Position numbers and translations under genes: made by a program. From NCBI RefSeq assembly GCF_000576555.1, contig NZ_CP007145.1:434001-498000 (forward strand): DNA of 64,000 nt. Direction: 5' to 3'. This DNA comes from Hymenobacter swuensis DY53. Its GTDB lineage: Bacteria > Bacteroidota > Bacteroidia > Cytophagales > Hymenobacteraceae. Under the pieces are notes generated by a model. The model was given only the letters and a program-made list of their open reading frames with translations. It ran no database searches and was not told where the DNA came from. Positions 8,477 through 16,518 of the stretch are shown piece after piece (positions within the stretch are counted from its first letter, which is position 1; the number at the start of each line of letters is the position of its first letter).

Positions 8477-8707
8477 CTATTCTTTTCGCAGAAAGGTGCG
8501 GGAATATTGAAGTAGGGCGTCGGTAGTACGCTGGCTGGGCGTTCTGGACAAACCGTTCAGGGCACGCTGGGCCAGCAACAGGTCGGCACAGGAAGCGGCT
8601 AATTCGGCGTCGTGTAGCAAGGCGTTTTCTACCTGCTGCTGCTCCTTAGCTGGCAATTCGTTGTACACGTACCGGAGCAGTGTCTCGTGGGTAAAGGTTT
8701 TGATCAT
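8477..8707 (-). CDS. Small protein after an ECF sigma factor, probable anti-sigma factor
   Basis: The 76-residue product has no signal peptide or membrane span. It is helical and begins MIKTFTHETLLRYVYNELP, with an acidic/Gln-rich segment AKEQQQVENALLHDAELA. This looks like the N-terminal part of cytoplasmic anti-sigma domains, but it lacks the HxxxCxxC zinc motif of the ZAS family. Its start lies inside the sigma-factor gene, overlapping the last 62 nt in another frame, which implies translational coupling. Location and size suggest a regulator of the sigma factor. This is inference from context; no direct functional motif is visible. Confidence 0.6.
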   Translation of the reverse strand: MIKTFTHETLLRYVYNELPAKEQQQVENALLHDAELAASCADLLLAQRALNGLSRTPSQRTTDALLQYSRTFLRKE

Positions 8708-9281
8708 AGAAAACGGGTTGTGCGGCCATTTTTTTCCGCAGGTTGATCAGCGCATAACGCATCCGCCCCAGCGCAGTATTAATGCTGACCCCCGTTGCAT
8801 CGGCAATTTCCTGGAAGCTCATGTCGCCGTAATGGCGCATAATCAGGACTTCTTTCTGCGCCGCGGGCAGCTCCTGAATCAGTTCCCGAAGCCGGGCGTG
8901 GGTTTCATCCCGCGTCATGGCAGCTTCGGCTCCCTCTTCTGCCAACGACAACGAGTTGAACGCATGACTTGTTGTATCAAGGTTCAACAAAGGACTGCGT
9001 TTTTCACGCCGGAAGCAGTCGATGGCCAGATTGTGCGCGATGCGGCAAATCCAGGACGAAAATTTCCCTTCCTCATTGTAGCGGCCGCTCTTCATGGTAT
9101 GAATGGCCTTGATGAAGGTATCCTGCAACAGATCTTCCGCCACGTCTTCGTCGCGGACAATGAGCATGATAGTAGTGAATACGCGGGCTTTATGCCGCTC
9201 AAGCAATTGAGCGAAGGCATTCTCCTGGCCGGCAATATAAAGCGAGATGAGAGCGGAGTCGCTCGGCTGCATGGTTTCCAT
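8646..9281 (-). CDS. ECF-type RNA polymerase sigma-70 factor
   Basis: The 211-residue protein has a sigma region 2 (about 25-95) with DVAEDLLQDTFIKAI and FSSWICRIAHNLAIDCFRR, and a sigma region 4 (about 135-190) with LPAAQKEVLIMRHYGDMSFQEIADATGVSINTALGRMRYAL read across residues as an HTH. This two-domain layout is that of ECF sigma factors, which direct RNA polymerase to stress or envelope promoters. The Met at residue 4 is an alternative start. The last 62 nt overlap the start of a 76-residue downstream protein that may be its anti-sigma factor. Targets cannot be inferred. Confidence 0.92.
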   Translation of the reverse strand: METMQPSDSALISLYIAGQENAFAQLLERHKARVFTTIMLIVRDEDVAEDLLQDTFIKAIHTMKSGRYNEEGKFSSWICRIAHNLAIDCFRREKRSPLLNLDTTSHAFNSLSLAEEGAEAAMTRDETHARLRELIQELPAAQKEVLIMRHYGDMSFQEIADATGVSINTALGRMRYALINLRKKMAAQPVFYDQNLYPRDTAPVRVQRIAS

Positions 9282-9600
9282 AAAGACTACGAGAAGTAAG
9301 GGACGTAGAGCTTTAGGCCATAGAGTGCAGTTGCTGGTAAAAACCAGGGTGAAGAAAGAATGAAGAACTCGCTGAAATCAAATGTAGAGAACCGCGAAGC
9401 GAAACACAATGGGTAAGCGCGGGAAATGCCGGAATTTTTTTGGGTAATCGAAAAACTGAATAGTAGGTATCCTGAATTTAGGATATACTATTGCTACTGT
9501 CCCGGCAGCCAGCAGGCCGGTAACGAGGCAAAAAAGGCTGGTTTTTACCGGGAGAGGAAAAACCAGCCAGTGCTGAAACACCAAAGCAAGAACCGTGCTT
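9282..9600. other. Intergenic stretch: sigma-factor promoter region and a terminator
   Basis: This 319-nt stretch lies between two minus-strand genes. It holds the terminator of the upstream DUF6799 gene (9530-9570) and should hold the promoter of the sigma-factor gene, though no strong TAnnTTTG is obvious. A 104-codon minus-strand frame (9378-9692) overlaps the DUF6799 gene and is not convincing as a protein. Confidence 0.5.
9530..9570 (-). terminator. Terminator after the DUF6799 gene
   Basis: GGCTGGTTTTT and AAAAACCAGCC form an 11-bp stem; on the minus strand a run of six T follows. Confidence 0.75.
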
Positions 9601-10176
9601 CTATGGCCGGAGCTGTTGGCTGAGCTGTTGAATGCGGACCTCTGATTCGGGGGTGGGGGCAGTACTGGATGCGGCGGCAGTGGCCCGCTCATTCAGTAGT
9701 ACACTGAGCTGGCGCAGCTGCTCCAGCCGCTGGGCAGTGCGCTGCAGCATTGGGGCCAGGGCCGCCAGGTTGGTAGCCGTTGGAATACTGACGATAGTGG
9801 TGCCCGCCGAACCGGTCGTTTGCTCATCGTGCCGGGAAATAGCTTCGGGCGTCATCATATCGTCGCGGTAGATGACTACGTCGCCCTGCATATTCACGGC
9901 CTTGCCGTTCTCCAGCAGTTGGCGGGTCCCGTTCCTGCCCACCATGATACCATCGGGGCGCAGTGTGAGGCCGTTAGGGAAGCGCAAGGGGGCTGAAAGG
10001 GGCGACGTTTGCCCGGCTTGCAGGCGGAAAATCTTGCCGTTGCGCCGGAAGGCCCCATCCTTAAGCTGAGCGGTGGCAGCAACGGCAGGCGCGGTCTGGG
10101 CGAGGGTCGTTGCTTCGGCCGCCAGCAGTAGCCCGCCCAGCAGGGCATATCGAAGGAAAGTGGAAGGGTGCAGCAT
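9601..10176 (-). CDS. Secreted DUF6799-type protein
   Basis: The 191-residue product begins MLHPSTFLRYALLGG and has a signal peptide ending around TTLAQ. The middle (about 38-105) has the paired repeat LKDGAFRRNGKIFRL ... LPNG/FPNGLTLRPDGIMVG ... NGKAVNMQGDVV, which matches the xDGxxxxNGKxxxxxxG pattern of DUF6799 proteins. The C-terminal part (about 135-191) is Gln/Leu-rich and helical, probably a coiled coil. Function is unknown for the family. The frame is open to a TTG at 10188, but the ATG at 10174-10176 is preferred. A terminator follows at 9530-9570. Confidence 0.7.
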   Translation of the reverse strand: MLHPSTFLRYALLGGLLLAAEATTLAQTAPAVAATAQLKDGAFRRNGKIFRLQAGQTSPLSAPLRFPNGLTLRPDGIMVGRNGTRQLLENGKAVNMQGDVVIYRDDMMTPEAISRHDEQTTGSAGTTIVSIPTATNLAALAPMLQRTAQRLEQLRQLSVLLNERATAAASSTAPTPESEVRIQQLSQQLRP

Positions 10177-10236
10177 ACGTGAAAACAATACGGGAGTGGG
10201 GTATGAACCAGACGCAATGAACTACTTCCGTAGGTA

Positions 10237-10656
10237 TCAGGCGCTGTCGTGATGCTGGCGGCCGTTGAGCCAGGCCAGCGCGGTAGTTTCTTCGGTGAAT
10301 AGGCGCACATGTGCTGTTTCATCGAGCACCATAGGGGAGCCGGTTGCCTGTTCCTCGGGGCTGAGATGCCCGGCGGCCACCAGAAACGCCAGATACACGC
10401 GGCCTCCCAGCGTAGCTGCCAGGCCGGGCACAAATTCGGTGAGTACCCAGTGCGTATCATCTTCGCTGGCAGGACCCCGCCTGCGCAAATCGAGCAGCCA
10501 GTACCGTGTGGGGCGGGCTGCCGCCAGAGCCTCATAGCTCTGTTGCAGCTCCCGGGCCGAAACCGGCCGCAGCCACCGCCCGGTCAGTACTCCCTGTTCA
10601 GGCCGGTAGTGGAACTCAACAAACTCGGCAATGGATGTGGGAAAGGAGGCTGGCAT
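10237..10656 (-). CDS. Small cytoplasmic protein, STAS-like fold suspected
   Basis: The 139-residue product begins MPASFPTSIAEFVEFHYRP. It has no signal peptide or membrane span. The pattern of strands and helices (GVLTGRWLRPVSARELQQSYEALAAA, then RYWLLDLRRRG) resembles SpoIIAA/STAS-like proteins widespread in Hymenobacter, but no phosphorylation motif is clear. The frame stays open 84 nt further upstream, and the chosen Met is the one that starts a protein-like sequence. It stands alone on the minus strand. Function is unknown. Confidence 0.55.
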   Translation of the reverse strand: MPASFPTSIAEFVEFHYRPEQGVLTGRWLRPVSARELQQSYEALAAARPTRYWLLDLRRRGPASEDDTHWVLTEFVPGLAATLGGRVYLAFLVAAGHLSPEEQATGSPMVLDETAHVRLFTEETTALAWLNGRQHHDSA

Positions 10657-10831
10657 AGCGGTAAAATGAATGAGACACCCAGGCACCACGCATACTGACG
10701 CGTAATTGAGCGACGTACATGGTACATCGGTATACGTCAAACAGCCTGCAACGGCTTGCCGGGCTTACGAAGCGGGTTCCCGTGCTTTACAAAAGTGCCG
10801 TGGTTGAGCTTAGCGGGCGGGTGGGGCGGCC

Positions 10832-10839
10832 TACCTTTG
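10832..10839 (+). promoter_or_regulatory. -7 promoter element (TACCTTTG) upstream of the MFS gene
   Basis: TACCTTTG matches TAnnTTTG and ends 30 nt before the chosen ATG of the MFS gene, which supports that start over the longer open frame. No convincing -33 TTTG is present. Confidence 0.5.
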
Positions 10840-10869
10840 CAAGGCCGCTGCTTCCCGGCTCTCCGCTTC

Positions 10870-12150
10870 ATGTCAGTACCCGCCTCCGATACCCCTCGCC
10901 ACGACCCGTACGCCGCCCTTCACATTCCGGACTTTCGCAAGCTGATTTCGGCGCGGGTGTGCCTCACGGTTGCCACCCGGATTCAAGGGCTGGTTATCAG
11001 CTGGCAGATTTTTCGGCTGACCGATGATCCACTGGCGCTTGGCCTGATTGGGCTGGCTGAGGCCATTCCCAGCATCGGGGTATCGCTCTACGCCGGTCAC
11101 GTAGCCGATTCAGTTCGCCGGAAGAACATTATCATCGCCTCGGTGGCTACGCTGTTGCTGTGTGCGGTGGCCCTGGCGTTGCTTTCGTCTCCTAGAGGGC
11201 TGCAGCTGCTGGCGCGGGATTCTTATTACACGCTGCCGCTGTATAGTGTCATCTTTGTGAGCGGTATTGCGCGGGGCTTTCTGGGGCCGGCCTTGTTTTC
11301 CTTTATGCCCCAACTGCTGCCCGACCGGGAGCGGCTAGCCAACGCCGTAACCTGGAACAGCACCACATATCAGGCCGCCTCGGTGCTGGGGCCGGCCATT
11401 GGGGGGTACCTAGTGGCGCATCTGGGGGTAGCCAACTCTTATACGGTGGTTGTAGTGCTGTTGGGTCTGGCTTTGCTGCAGTTTGCAGCTATTGCCTCGC
11501 GGCCGTTGCCGGAGCGGGTAGGGGAGAAGCTGGGCCTGCGGGATAGTATTCTGAGCGGTCTGCGTTTTATCTGGCATAACCAACTGGTGCTGGCAGCTCT
11601 TTCGCTGGATTTATTCGCGGTGCTTTTTGGGGGTGCGGTGGCCTTGCTGCCGGTATTCGCGGTAGATATTCTCAAAGTAGGCGCGGCCGGACTGGGGCAC
11701 CTGGAGTCGGCGCCGGCGGTGGGCTCGGTACTGATGGCTGCTTTCCTGACCTACTTCCCGTTGCGGCGTCATGCCGGCCGCAAGCTGCTGTGGGCGGTGG
11801 CGGGCTTTGGGTTGGCCACCATTGCGTTTGCGCTGTCTACCAACTTCTGGTTGTCGCTCTTCCTGCTGTTCCTGACCGGTGTTTTCGATTCAGTTTCGGT
11901 GATTGTGCGTTCCACCCTGTTGCACACTTTCACCCCAGAGCACATGAAAGGCCGTGTGTCGGCCGTCAACAATATCTTCATCGGCTCTTCCAACGAAATC
12001 GGCTCCTTTGAGTCGGGCTTAGCGGCACGGCTGCTGGGAGTGGTCAATTCCGTCGTGTTCGGAGGGATTATGACTATTGGCGTAGTTGGCCTCACGGCAC
12101 TGCGGGCCGACAAACTGCGCCAACTGGATATGACACCTGAGAAAAAATGA
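10870..12150 (+). CDS. MFS transporter, EntS/NreB-like exporter
   Basis: The 426-residue product has about 11-12 hydrophobic segments and belongs to the major facilitator superfamily. Features include FRKLISARVCLTVATRIQGLVISWQIF at the first helix region, AGHVADSVRRKNIII (the loop 2-3 motif), and GPALFSFMPQLLPDRERLANAVTWNSTTYQ, which is typical of the DHA3/EntS-type drug or siderophore exporters. It should lie in the inner membrane and use the proton gradient; the substrate cannot be told. The open frame runs further upstream to 10756, but the ATG at 10870 follows a TACCTTTG promoter element and is preferred. A bidirectional terminator lies between it and the convergent nlpE-like gene. Confidence 0.88.
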   Translation: MSVPASDTPRHDPYAALHIPDFRKLISARVCLTVATRIQGLVISWQIFRLTDDPLALGLIGLAEAIPSIGVSLYAGHVADSVRRKNIIIASVATLLLCAVALALLSSPRGLQLLARDSYYTLPLYSVIFVSGIARGFLGPALFSFMPQLLPDRERLANAVTWNSTTYQAASVLGPAIGGYLVAHLGVANSYTVVVVLLGLALLQFAAIASRPLPERVGEKLGLRDSILSGLRFIWHNQLVLAALSLDLFAVLFGGAVALLPVFAVDILKVGAAGLGHLESAPAVGSVLMAAFLTYFPLRRHAGRKLLWAVAGFGLATIAFALSTNFWLSLFLLFLTGVFDSVSVIVRSTLLHTFTPEHMKGRVSAVNNIFIGSSNEIGSFESGLAARLLGVVNSVVFGGIMTIGVVGLTALRADKLRQLDMTPEKK

Positions 12151-12174
12151 TAACCTGAAATGAGGCTCCCCTTC

Positions 12175-12220
12175 AACGCAACCGGCCCTGACACCACCAT
12201 ATGTCAGGGCCGGTTGCGTT
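12175..12220. terminator. Bidirectional terminator between convergent genes
   Basis: A perfect 19-bp stem (12175-12193 with 12202-12220) around an 8-nt loop lies between the stops of the MFS gene and the NlpE-like gene. Confidence 0.8.
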
Positions 12221-12241
12221 GTTAAGCGGTAATTCGGTGCT

Positions 12242-12988
12242 TTATCTTACGGCCTGCGGGCAAACAGGATCAGGCTTCATTTCCAAAACCTTGTCGACTA
12301 CCAGTGCTTCCTCCGTACCGGTGCCGAATTGGACCGTTTGTGTTTTTACAGTAGCTGAAACGCGCAGAAATACCGGCTGGCCGGCCTCCTTGCGGGTGTT
12401 GCCGTACTGGCGCTGCAAATCGGGGGTGAGGCCGGTAGGCGCTAGGGCGTATTGTTTGTCGGAGCCGCATTCCACAAAAACGGCCGCGTTAGCCTCGGCC
12501 GTGTAGAGGCCCGTGAACTCGCGGGTGGTGCCTGCTTCATTCAGGTTGCCATCAGACTGGTAGTTGAGGGTGTAGTCGGCGTTGGCGGCCTGCATGAGCT
12601 TGCCATCGGCATCCAGCAGCCGCAGCTTACGAGCCGCCTCTACCTGGTAGCGACGCACCGGGTTGTTGCCGCTCGGGGCCAGCGTGACTACCTGCCCGCG
12701 CACCCGCCACGGCCCCCGGCGGTAATTGGTCGGATCGGGGCGGCCGAGGTAGACTTCCTGAAGCTCGTAGAGGCTGTCGGGCTTGAGCGTGAGACGGGTG
12801 GCAATGCCCCGGCAGTCGTTGCAGGGAACCGTATCGGTGTAGACTCCTGCCAGGGGAGTGGCTGCCGCCCCGGTGTCTTTGTCGGCGGCCGGATTATCGG
12901 GACCGGTACCGTAGGGCTGCTCGCGGCCCTGGCAGGCACTAAACAGCAGGCATATGATGGCGGGTACAAAAAAGCGGGAAGGTTGCAT
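12242..12988 (-). CDS. NlpE-like lipoprotein
   Basis: The 248-residue product has a lipoprotein signal with lipobox FSAC (Cys19), so it should be anchored in the envelope. The segment LAGVYTDTVPCNDCRGIATRL (residues about 46-66) matches the N-terminal domain of NlpE, including its CxxC motif; NlpE in E. coli senses surface contact and copper and signals to Cpx. The second half has another beta-rich domain with EFTGLYTAEANAAVFVECGSDKQY, resembling the META/NlpE C-terminal type. No Cpx system is next to it. A terminator is shared with the convergent MFS gene. Confidence 0.75.
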   Translation of the reverse strand: MQPSRFFVPAIICLLFSACQGREQPYGTGPDNPAADKDTGAAATPLAGVYTDTVPCNDCRGIATRLTLKPDSLYELQEVYLGRPDPTNYRRGPWRVRGQVVTLAPSGNNPVRRYQVEAARKLRLLDADGKLMQAANADYTLNYQSDGNLNEAGTTREFTGLYTAEANAAVFVECGSDKQYALAPTGLTPDLQRQYGNTRKEAGQPVFLRVSATVKTQTVQFGTGTEEALVVDKVLEMKPDPVCPQAVR

Positions 12989-13076
12989 AAAAATCGGCTG
13001 GTGAAGGAATCAGTTCCTACGCAGCCACCTTCTGAATAGATGCACAAGGAGGAAAGGCCGTCTTACGCAAGCTAAA

Positions 13077-13182
13077 TGTGGATAAGTATGTGGATAAGTG
13101 TGTTCTTATGCACATTTCTGGAATTATGCAAGTTGCTTTTGCTGAAACTTGTGGGTATCAGCCAACTGCAACCTGTGTAAAA
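13077..13182. promoter_or_regulatory. Cluster of DnaA-box matches
   Basis: Two exact copies of TGTGGATAA (reverse of the DnaA box TTATCCACA) lie at 13077-13085 and 13089-13097, starting 12 nt apart. A forward TTATGCACA is at 13106-13114 and TGTGTAAAA (reverse of TTTTACACA) is at 13174-13182; both fit the relaxed consensus TTWTNCACA. All four are in the spacer between two minus-strand genes. Possible roles are a chromosome origin, a DnaA titration site, or DnaA control of a neighbouring gene. No dnaA gene is in the window. Confidence 0.55.
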
Positions 13183-13189
13183 CGGGCAG

Positions 13190-13798
13190 CTAGGCCCGCA
13201 TCGGAACCAGAATAAAGGTGCCCCGTAGGCAGCGCATAAAGCCGTGGCGGCGGTTGTCCTGATTAAGGTCGCGGCGTTGGTAGCGTCCGTTCAGAGAAAC
13301 CTGCCCCAGCACGAGAATGGTGTAGCCTCGGCGTCGGACTAGGTAGCGCCGCTGGCCGTCGGCCCGAACCGGCAGGTAGCGTTGCTCGAACTGCTGAGTG
13401 GCTTCCCAAGCAGCCAAGAGGGATTGTGCATCGGTGCCGGCTGCGCGTGCCTGCTGGTAAAGGGCCGCCAGGCGGATATCAGTAGTGTAATGGGCTTCCG
13501 GATGCTGACGCACCACCAAATCGTGGACCTGCCAAAGATGTTTCATAGCATTTTTCTGCAATAGAATCTCGCCGCAGTGCCGGCAGATGTGTTCCTCAGC
13601 GCTACATACCAACTGGCCCGGCTCCCGTGAATTGGGGTGCCGCTCCGGTAGCACGCGCCGCTCCCGCAGTACCTGCATCAGGCCAGAGAATAACTCGCCC
13701 TCACTCACGCCATACTTGTGCCGCAAAATGTCGAGCGTGTGCCGGCTGAGCATTTCGAAGGAAAGTAAATCGTGCAAATCGGCGCGCAGATCAGGCAT
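13190..13798 (-). CDS. Uncharacterised protein with a C2H2-like zinc motif
   Basis: The 202-residue product begins MPDLRADLHDLLSFEMLSR. It has no signal peptide or membrane span. The middle contains CRHCGEILLQKNAMKHLWQVH (about residues 75-95): Cys-x2-Cys, then His-x4-His, which can bind zinc in C2H2 fashion. The C-terminal half is rich in Arg and Tyr (DGQRRYLVRRRGYTILVLG). The frame is open 57 nt upstream, but the chosen ATG starts the protein-like part. It lies beside the DnaA-box cluster, its stop codon about 7 nt after the last box. Nucleic-acid binding is plausible but not shown. Confidence 0.6.
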   Translation of the reverse strand: MPDLRADLHDLLSFEMLSRHTLDILRHKYGVSEGELFSGLMQVLRERRVLPERHPNSREPGQLVCSAEEHICRHCGEILLQKNAMKHLWQVHDLVVRQHPEAHYTTDIRLAALYQQARAAGTDAQSLLAAWEATQQFEQRYLPVRADGQRRYLVRRRGYTILVLGQVSLNGRYQRRDLNQDNRRHGFMRCLRGTFILVPMRA

Positions 13799-13851
13799 AG
13801 CAGGGTATAAACCCAGCCAGCAGCGCTGGGTTCCGTTGGGGCTACCAAAGG

Positions 13852-13895
13852 GCAAAACAAAAGCGCCGAAGCTTGCTTCGGCGCTTTTGTTTTGC
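13852..13895 (-). terminator. Terminator after the hydrolase-like gene
   Basis: A perfect 21-bp stem with a 2-nt apex pairs 13852-13872 with 13875-13895. The arms contain AAAACAAAAGCGCC and its complement, so a T-rich tract follows on either strand. Confidence 0.8.
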
Positions 13896-13906
13896 AGTAG
13901 CTCTAG

Positions 13907-15403
13907 TTAGCGACTAGCCTGAGCAGTTTTAGCCGATTTCCTGGCTCCTTTGGGCGCGGCAGTCGTTTTTTCGGGTGTGCCGCCCGTGGTGGGCAGAGCC
14001 TGGGGCTGTTCCGTATTGGCGAATATCCATTCTCGGACCACATTCAGGGCCTTGGGCGAAAACACGGGTTGCTGCTCACCATTTACCAGCGGCCAGTCCT
14101 TCATTTCGGGCTGATACCAGTGATTAACGCCGGTGAGCTTTACGGATTTTACTTTGGCATTTTTCAGGCCCTGTTTCAATGGCGCCATGTTCCGCTGCGG
14201 ATCAACCTGCAGATCAATGGAGCCGCCCAGCAGCAGAACCGGGCACTTCACAGCGGCCAGGGAGCGGGTGGGGTCAAAATCAAGAAAGTAGCGCGACCAA
14301 GGCGAGGTAAGCTGGATGGCGCGGGCCCGCGCCATGTGCGGGTCGAGGTCGGTGTTGTTGAAGCGTAGAGTGGCGGCTACTTTGCCCCGGGCCTGATTGT
14401 CGTTGGGGGTCTGGCGGATGATTTCCACCATCTCCTTGTGCAGGTCCAGCGCCGCTTTTACCTGGGCCGGGTTAGAGCCAATGAGGCGCATGATTTCCAT
14501 CTGCTGGCGCATAATCACGTCGCGCCCCGTAATACCGTAGCCTGACATGGACACCACAAAGGCCGGAGTGGCGGTGGCCTGCTCGGCAGCGGCAGCCAGC
14601 AGGGCTACGTTAGCTCCTTCGCCGTGGCCCATCAGCCCCACGTAACGGTTGTCGATGAGCGGGAGGGCGCGTAGGTATACCATGGCGGCCTGGGCATCTC
14701 CCACCAGATCCACGGTAGTAGTAGAAAAGTAGTTGCCCTGTGATTTGCCCATTCCCCGGTCATCAAAGCGCAGGACGGCAATGCCCCGCCGGGTCAGGTA
14801 ATCGGCTAGTGACCCGAACATGCGGTAATCCTGCTGCTCCACGTCACGGTTCTGGGGGCCATTATCGGATAGTAGCACCACGGCCGGGAAGGGGCCGGGG
14901 CCAGCCGGAATGGTGAGAGTACCAGCCAGTCGGATGTTGGCTTCCAGGTTGCTGAACATCACGTCCTGCTCGCGGTATGGCGGGGTAAGACGGGGCTTGG
15001 TGGGAGCGGCGACTGGCTTGCTGGCGGTGAGGCGGGTGAGGGTCAGCGGAGCCGTAAGGCCCGGCTGCGTCCAGGTACCCTGAAGCACAGTGCCCCCGTT
15101 CTTGATTTTGCCCACAAAGCGGCTGCCGGCCTGCTCAATACTCACCTTCAGATCGAGGCCCTTCACGGTTACCTCGGCGGGCATCCGGCTGATGCGCTGT
15201 TGGGGTGCATCGAGAGCGGCGTAATATGCGCCATTGGAAAGCGGCACAATGGTAATAATAAGCGTGAGCTGACCGCCAGGAACCTTGAGCGGACCTTGCC
15301 ACTGCCCGTTCAATACGGTAGGCGGATCAGCGGCGGCCAAGGCGGCCGCTGGTAACCAACAAAGCAGCCCAAATAAGAAAAATATGAGTATGAATTTCTT
15401 CAT
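13907..15403 (-). CDS. Secreted alpha/beta-hydrolase-like protein lacking its nucleophile
   Basis: The 498-residue product has a signal peptide (MKKFILIFFLFGLLCWLPA), an N-terminal beta-rich domain (about 30-140) and a C-terminal alpha/beta hydrolase domain (about 160-460). The fold landmarks are GPQNRD, VLRFDDRGMGKS, and a nucleophile elbow that reads GLMGHGEGAN. In the family the elbow is normally GHSEG; here residue 261 is Gly instead of Ser. The acid (GGSIDLQV) and His (GVNHWYQ) positions are kept. The protein should therefore lack ordinary esterase or peptidase activity, unless another residue takes over. The tail (about 465-498) is Lys/Ala/Thr-rich. A terminator follows its stop. Confidence 0.8.
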   Translation of the reverse strand: MKKFILIFFLFGLLCWLPAAALAAADPPTVLNGQWQGPLKVPGGQLTLIITIVPLSNGAYYAALDAPQQRISRMPAEVTVKGLDLKVSIEQAGSRFVGKIKNGGTVLQGTWTQPGLTAPLTLTRLTASKPVAAPTKPRLTPPYREQDVMFSNLEANIRLAGTLTIPAGPGPFPAVVLLSDNGPQNRDVEQQDYRMFGSLADYLTRRGIAVLRFDDRGMGKSQGNYFSTTTVDLVGDAQAAMVYLRALPLIDNRYVGLMGHGEGANVALLAAAAEQATATPAFVVSMSGYGITGRDVIMRQQMEIMRLIGSNPAQVKAALDLHKEMVEIIRQTPNDNQARGKVAATLRFNNTDLDPHMARARAIQLTSPWSRYFLDFDPTRSLAAVKCPVLLLGGSIDLQVDPQRNMAPLKQGLKNAKVKSVKLTGVNHWYQPEMKDWPLVNGEQQPVFSPKALNVVREWIFANTEQPQALPTTGGTPEKTTAAPKGARKSAKTAQASR

Positions 15404-15743
15404 AAAGTGAAAATCAACAAGGGTATTCTACTGCCGTAGAGGCAATAAGAGAATGAAAATATCAAACTTGACGCATACATCCCAACCCGGGTTACGCTGG
15501 CCGTTCAAGAATGTGCCGCAGAAGATAAAAAAGCATAAAAAACTTTTGAACGGCGCTCAGTAAAAGGCCCAAAAAGTATTCGGCGGTGCCTATACTCAAG
15601 CAAGCGCAACGGTAACCTGGTGCGGGCCGGTTTTCGTAGCACACGGAGGGTTGGCGCAACCTGTTTCCGTTGGCCTCCGACCTTACCCAACGCCTGCTTG
15701 CCGGCCGCAGCCGCTTTATAAGCTTTCCATCCTTTTGTTTGCA
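15404..15743. other. Divergent intergenic region
   Basis: This 340-nt spacer separates the divergent hydrolase-like gene and SGNH gene and must carry both promoters. The left part is AT-rich with A runs near 15530-15545. No strong -33/-7 pair, RNA gene or repeat stands out. A longer open frame into the SGNH gene begins at 15651 but has no protein-like start. Confidence 0.45.
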
Positions 15744-16436
15744 ATGTCCACTACCGCTTTCCACCGCTTTCTGTACACCGGCCTGCTGCTGGCCGTAGCC
15801 AATTGCACTACCACTGTCCAAGCCCAGGTGCAACCCGTTAACCCTGCCCAGTGGACCGCTGAGCTGCGCGCCTTTGCCCACCAAGACAGCCTCACGCCGC
15901 CACCTGTTCGCCCCATCCTGTTCTACGGCAGCTCCTCGGTGCGCAAGTGGGAAACACTACGGCAGGATTTCCCGGGCCGGCCGGTGCTTAACCGGGGCTT
16001 TGGCGGCTCCCGCTTCCCCGATGCGCTGTACTTCTTCGATAACCTGGTAGTGGCCTACCAGCCCCGGCAAGTGGTGCTCTACGAGGGCGACAACGACATT
16101 GGGTCCGGAGCCACGCCGCAGGAGGTATTTCAGTCGTTTCTGGCGTTCGAGAAGCTGATGCAGCAGAAGTTGCCTAAGGTGCCGCTGGTGTTTCTGGCCA
16201 TCAAGCCCAGTCCGTCGCGCTGGGCCCTCTACCCCAGCGTGCAGGAAGCCAACCGGCTCATCCGGGACTACATTGCGGCTCACCCAATGCATCTGCGGTA
16301 CGTGGATACGGCCACGCCCCTACTCGGCCCCAACGGCAAGCCCGGCCCGCAGTTCTACGTGTCCGACAGCCTGCACATGACGCCCGCCGGGTATGCGGTG
16401 TGGCAGCGGGTGGTGAAACCAGCATTGAAGAAATAA
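15744..16436 (+). CDS. Secreted SGNH/GDSL-family hydrolase
   Basis: The 230-residue product has a signal peptide ending near TTTVQAQ (residue 28). Four SGNH blocks are visible: block I FYGSSSVRKW with nucleophile Ser64, block II NRGFGGS with Gly for the oxyanion hole, block III YEGDNDI with Asn118, and block V DSLHMTPAGY with Asp208 and His211. Members of this group are esterases or carbohydrate acetylesterases exported to the periplasm. The chosen ATG starts the signal peptide; the open frame extends 93 nt upstream without good protein character. It is convergent with the Ppx-like gene, sharing a terminator at 16519-16552. Confidence 0.88.
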   Translation: MSTTAFHRFLYTGLLLAVANCTTTVQAQVQPVNPAQWTAELRAFAHQDSLTPPPVRPILFYGSSSVRKWETLRQDFPGRPVLNRGFGGSRFPDALYFFDNLVVAYQPRQVVLYEGDNDIGSGATPQEVFQSFLAFEKLMQQKLPKVPLVFLAIKPSPSRWALYPSVQEANRLIRDYIAAHPMHLRYVDTATPLLGPNGKPGPQFYVSDSLHMTPAGYAVWQRVVKPALKK

Positions 16437-16518
16437 GGCAGCCCAGTTTTACTTCCTACGAGTTGGATGTATGCTATCAGAGTATAGTCGTCACTTTTGC
16501 CCGGCTAGCATACAAACG

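Noticed and set aside
9378..9692. A 104-codon minus-strand frame overlapping the DUF6799 gene
   Set aside because: It overlaps the terminator and the end of a better gene, starts in a Pro-rich stretch and has no family features.
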